From contig NZWI01000019.1 of the NCBI GenBank assembly GCA_002701875.1, positions 1-7,114 on the forward strand: a DNA stretch of 7,114 nucleotides, in the 5' to 3' direction. Origin of the DNA: Fidelibacterota bacterium. GTDB lineage: Bacteria > Fidelibacterota > Marinisomatia > Marinisomatales > TCS55. This document shows, one piece after another, positions 6,108 to 7,114 of this stretch (position 1 is the first letter of the stretch; every line of letters starts with the position of its first letter). The position numbers and the translations under genes are program-made. The notes below the pieces were generated by a model. That model was given only the letters and a program-made list of their open reading frames with translations. It had not been told where the DNA came from and did not search any database.

Positions 6108-7114
6108 ATGAATCGATTAACCATATTCTACCTTTCAAATTACTTTGTTTTACTAGCTTATATTATTGTTAATGCTATTTTCCTTGGAAGAGGAGAAGTT
6201 GGGATTTTTCACCTATTAATGACTATAAACACTCCATTTTTTTTGATTATCATAATAAAAGGAGTCACGAGAGGATTAGGTAAATTATTTAAGTATAGTG
6301 AATTTGAATTTAGATATATAGCCGTTTTACTTTTTGTATTTACATATGTTTTTACTGCTATTGATGCGAAAGTATTATCCATTTATCGTGATCACTTTAA
6401 TATAAAATTATTTAAGATTCTATTTGAAACCGGGGTTATGCAAGATATGGGTGTTCAATCATCCGATATAATTTCAATAGTTATACAAATTCTAATAATT
6501 ATAGCCTGGTGCATATTTTCACTTATTTTATCGAATTGGATATATATTAATAAAAAGGATTTGATCCCTCAGATAATCCAATCACGTATACAAAGCGTAT
6601 TTAAGATAATTATTATATTATCGGTTACTGAAAAATTATGTTTTTCATTTTTACACTATACGGATCGTGCAATACTTAATCATTATTGGAATTCTGTACC
6701 ATCTTATACACCTCTTAGAATGAGTAAAGTTTGGACACCAATTCTTAATCCTCAATCTAAAGAAGAAATAGCAGAAGCTAAAATAACCTGGGATTTTGAA
6801 TCAGATTATTTAGATCGACAGAAGCAATTAGATGCTAATCTCAAAAGTATAATCGCTGAAAAAAATAATATCAATATTGTTTTTCTGGTTTTTGAAAGTT
6901 TGCGGTTTGATATGGATGATCCGATGATAATGCCCAACTTACATCGATTAAAGCAACAATGGATATCAAGCTCGCAACATTTTAGTAATAGCAATTGTAC
7001 TGGGAATGGAACTTTTGGAATACTGTCTGGACAAACTCCATTTTATTGGTATCCTTCATACAAAAATCAAATGCAACCAAGGGTATTGTCAGTTTTTGAT
7101 AAACTTGGATATGA
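6108..7114 (+). CDS. Membrane-anchored sulfatase-superfamily protein, YejM/PbgA-like (3' partial)
   Basis: An open frame of 335 complete codons, without a stop, runs off the right edge. About five hydrophobic segments (approximately residues 5-27, 32-52, 69-91, 120-147 and 164-183) precede an extracytoplasmic domain. That domain begins NIVFLVFESLRFD (256-268) and continues MPNLHRL (275-281) and SNCTGNGTFGILSGQTPFYW (295-314), the opening of the sulfatase/alkaline-phosphatase fold. Glu263 sits at the first metal-ligand position, as in lipoteichoic acid synthase, and Thr298 at the nucleophile position. The layout, including an Ile-Asp after the third membrane segment and a GNGxFG element, closely parallels E. 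coli YejM/PbgA, the inner-membrane regulator of LPS synthesis; phosphoglycerol or phosphoethanolamine transfer is the alternative. The start is ATG at 6108-6110; no other in-frame start and no well-placed Shine-Dalgarno were found. The C-terminal metal ligands are outside the window. Confidence 0.85.
   Translation, partial: MNRLTIFYLSNYFVLLAYIIVNAIFLGRGEVGIFHLLMTINTPFFLIIIIKGVTRGLGKLFKYSEFEFRYIAVLLFVFTYVFTAIDAKVLSIYRDHFNIKLFKILFETGVMQDMGVQSSDIISIVIQILIIIAWCIFSLILSNWIYINKKDLIPQIIQSRIQSVFKIIIILSVTEKLCFSFLHYTDRAILNHYWNSVPSYTPLRMSKVWTPILNPQSKEEIAEAKITWDFESDYLDRQKQLDANLKSIIAEKNNINIVFLVFESLRFDMDDPMIMPNLHRLKQQWISSSQHFSNSNCTGNGTFGILSGQTPFYWYPSYKNQMQPRVLSVFDKLGY

Noticed and set aside
6806..6994. A 62-codon minus-strand open frame.
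   Set aside because: It is antisense to the sulfatase-superfamily coding region; its Cys/Leu-rich translation is an artefact of that sequence.

Overview
The window is an AT-rich stretch (roughly one third G+C by eye) of a compact bacterial chromosome. Nine genes lie on the minus strand and one on the plus strand, with almost no intergenic DNA. Several features suggest a marine, Gram-negative-like, genome-streamlined bacterium: overlapping genes, few convincing Shine-Dalgarno sites, several GTG starts, a lipoprotein and a YejM/PbgA-like inner-membrane protein. My best guess is Candidatus Marinimicrobia/SAR406, or otherwise a relative of Bacteroidetes. This guess rests on the overall look and on the mitochondrial-type citrate synthase, not on any marker gene, and should be held loosely. 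I see no tRNA, rRNA, CRISPR array, insertion sequence or phage gene.

Right end (6108-7114, plus strand): a large gene running off the window. It encodes a multi-pass membrane protein whose C-terminal half begins a sulfatase/alkaline-phosphatase-superfamily domain laid out like E. coli YejM/PbgA. A 96-bp divergent intergenic region (6012-6107) separates it from everything to its left.

Middle (6011 down to 3280, minus strand): a sugar/choline-phosphate-type nucleotidyltransferase, then, 2 nt later, a GTG-started HAD-family phosphatase resembling phosphoserine phosphatase. A 75-bp gap then leads to a eukaryote/mitochondrial-type citrate synthase with its catalytic residues intact.

Left (3203 down to 1, minus strand): after a 76-bp gap comes a run of six genes separated by 2 nt or less, or overlapping. 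In order they are a putative lipoprotein with a beta-strand-rich body, an unrecognised 291-residue His-rich helical protein, a complete metallo-beta-lactamase-fold hydrolase, a DUF309 protein, a partly degenerate receiver-like protein, and the first 31 codons of endonuclease III (nth). The nth start is a GTG overlapping the previous stop as GTGA. The packing implies co-transcription and translational coupling, but the functions (envelope, hydrolase, signalling-like, DNA repair) do not add up to one evident pathway.

The likeliest place for something new is the nucleotidyltransferase + HAD phosphatase pair beside the divergent YejM-like gene, which could be a polar head-group or envelope-modification module. 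The second is the unrecognised 291-residue protein embedded in the nth operon. Neither is strong enough to call a new system from sequence alone.
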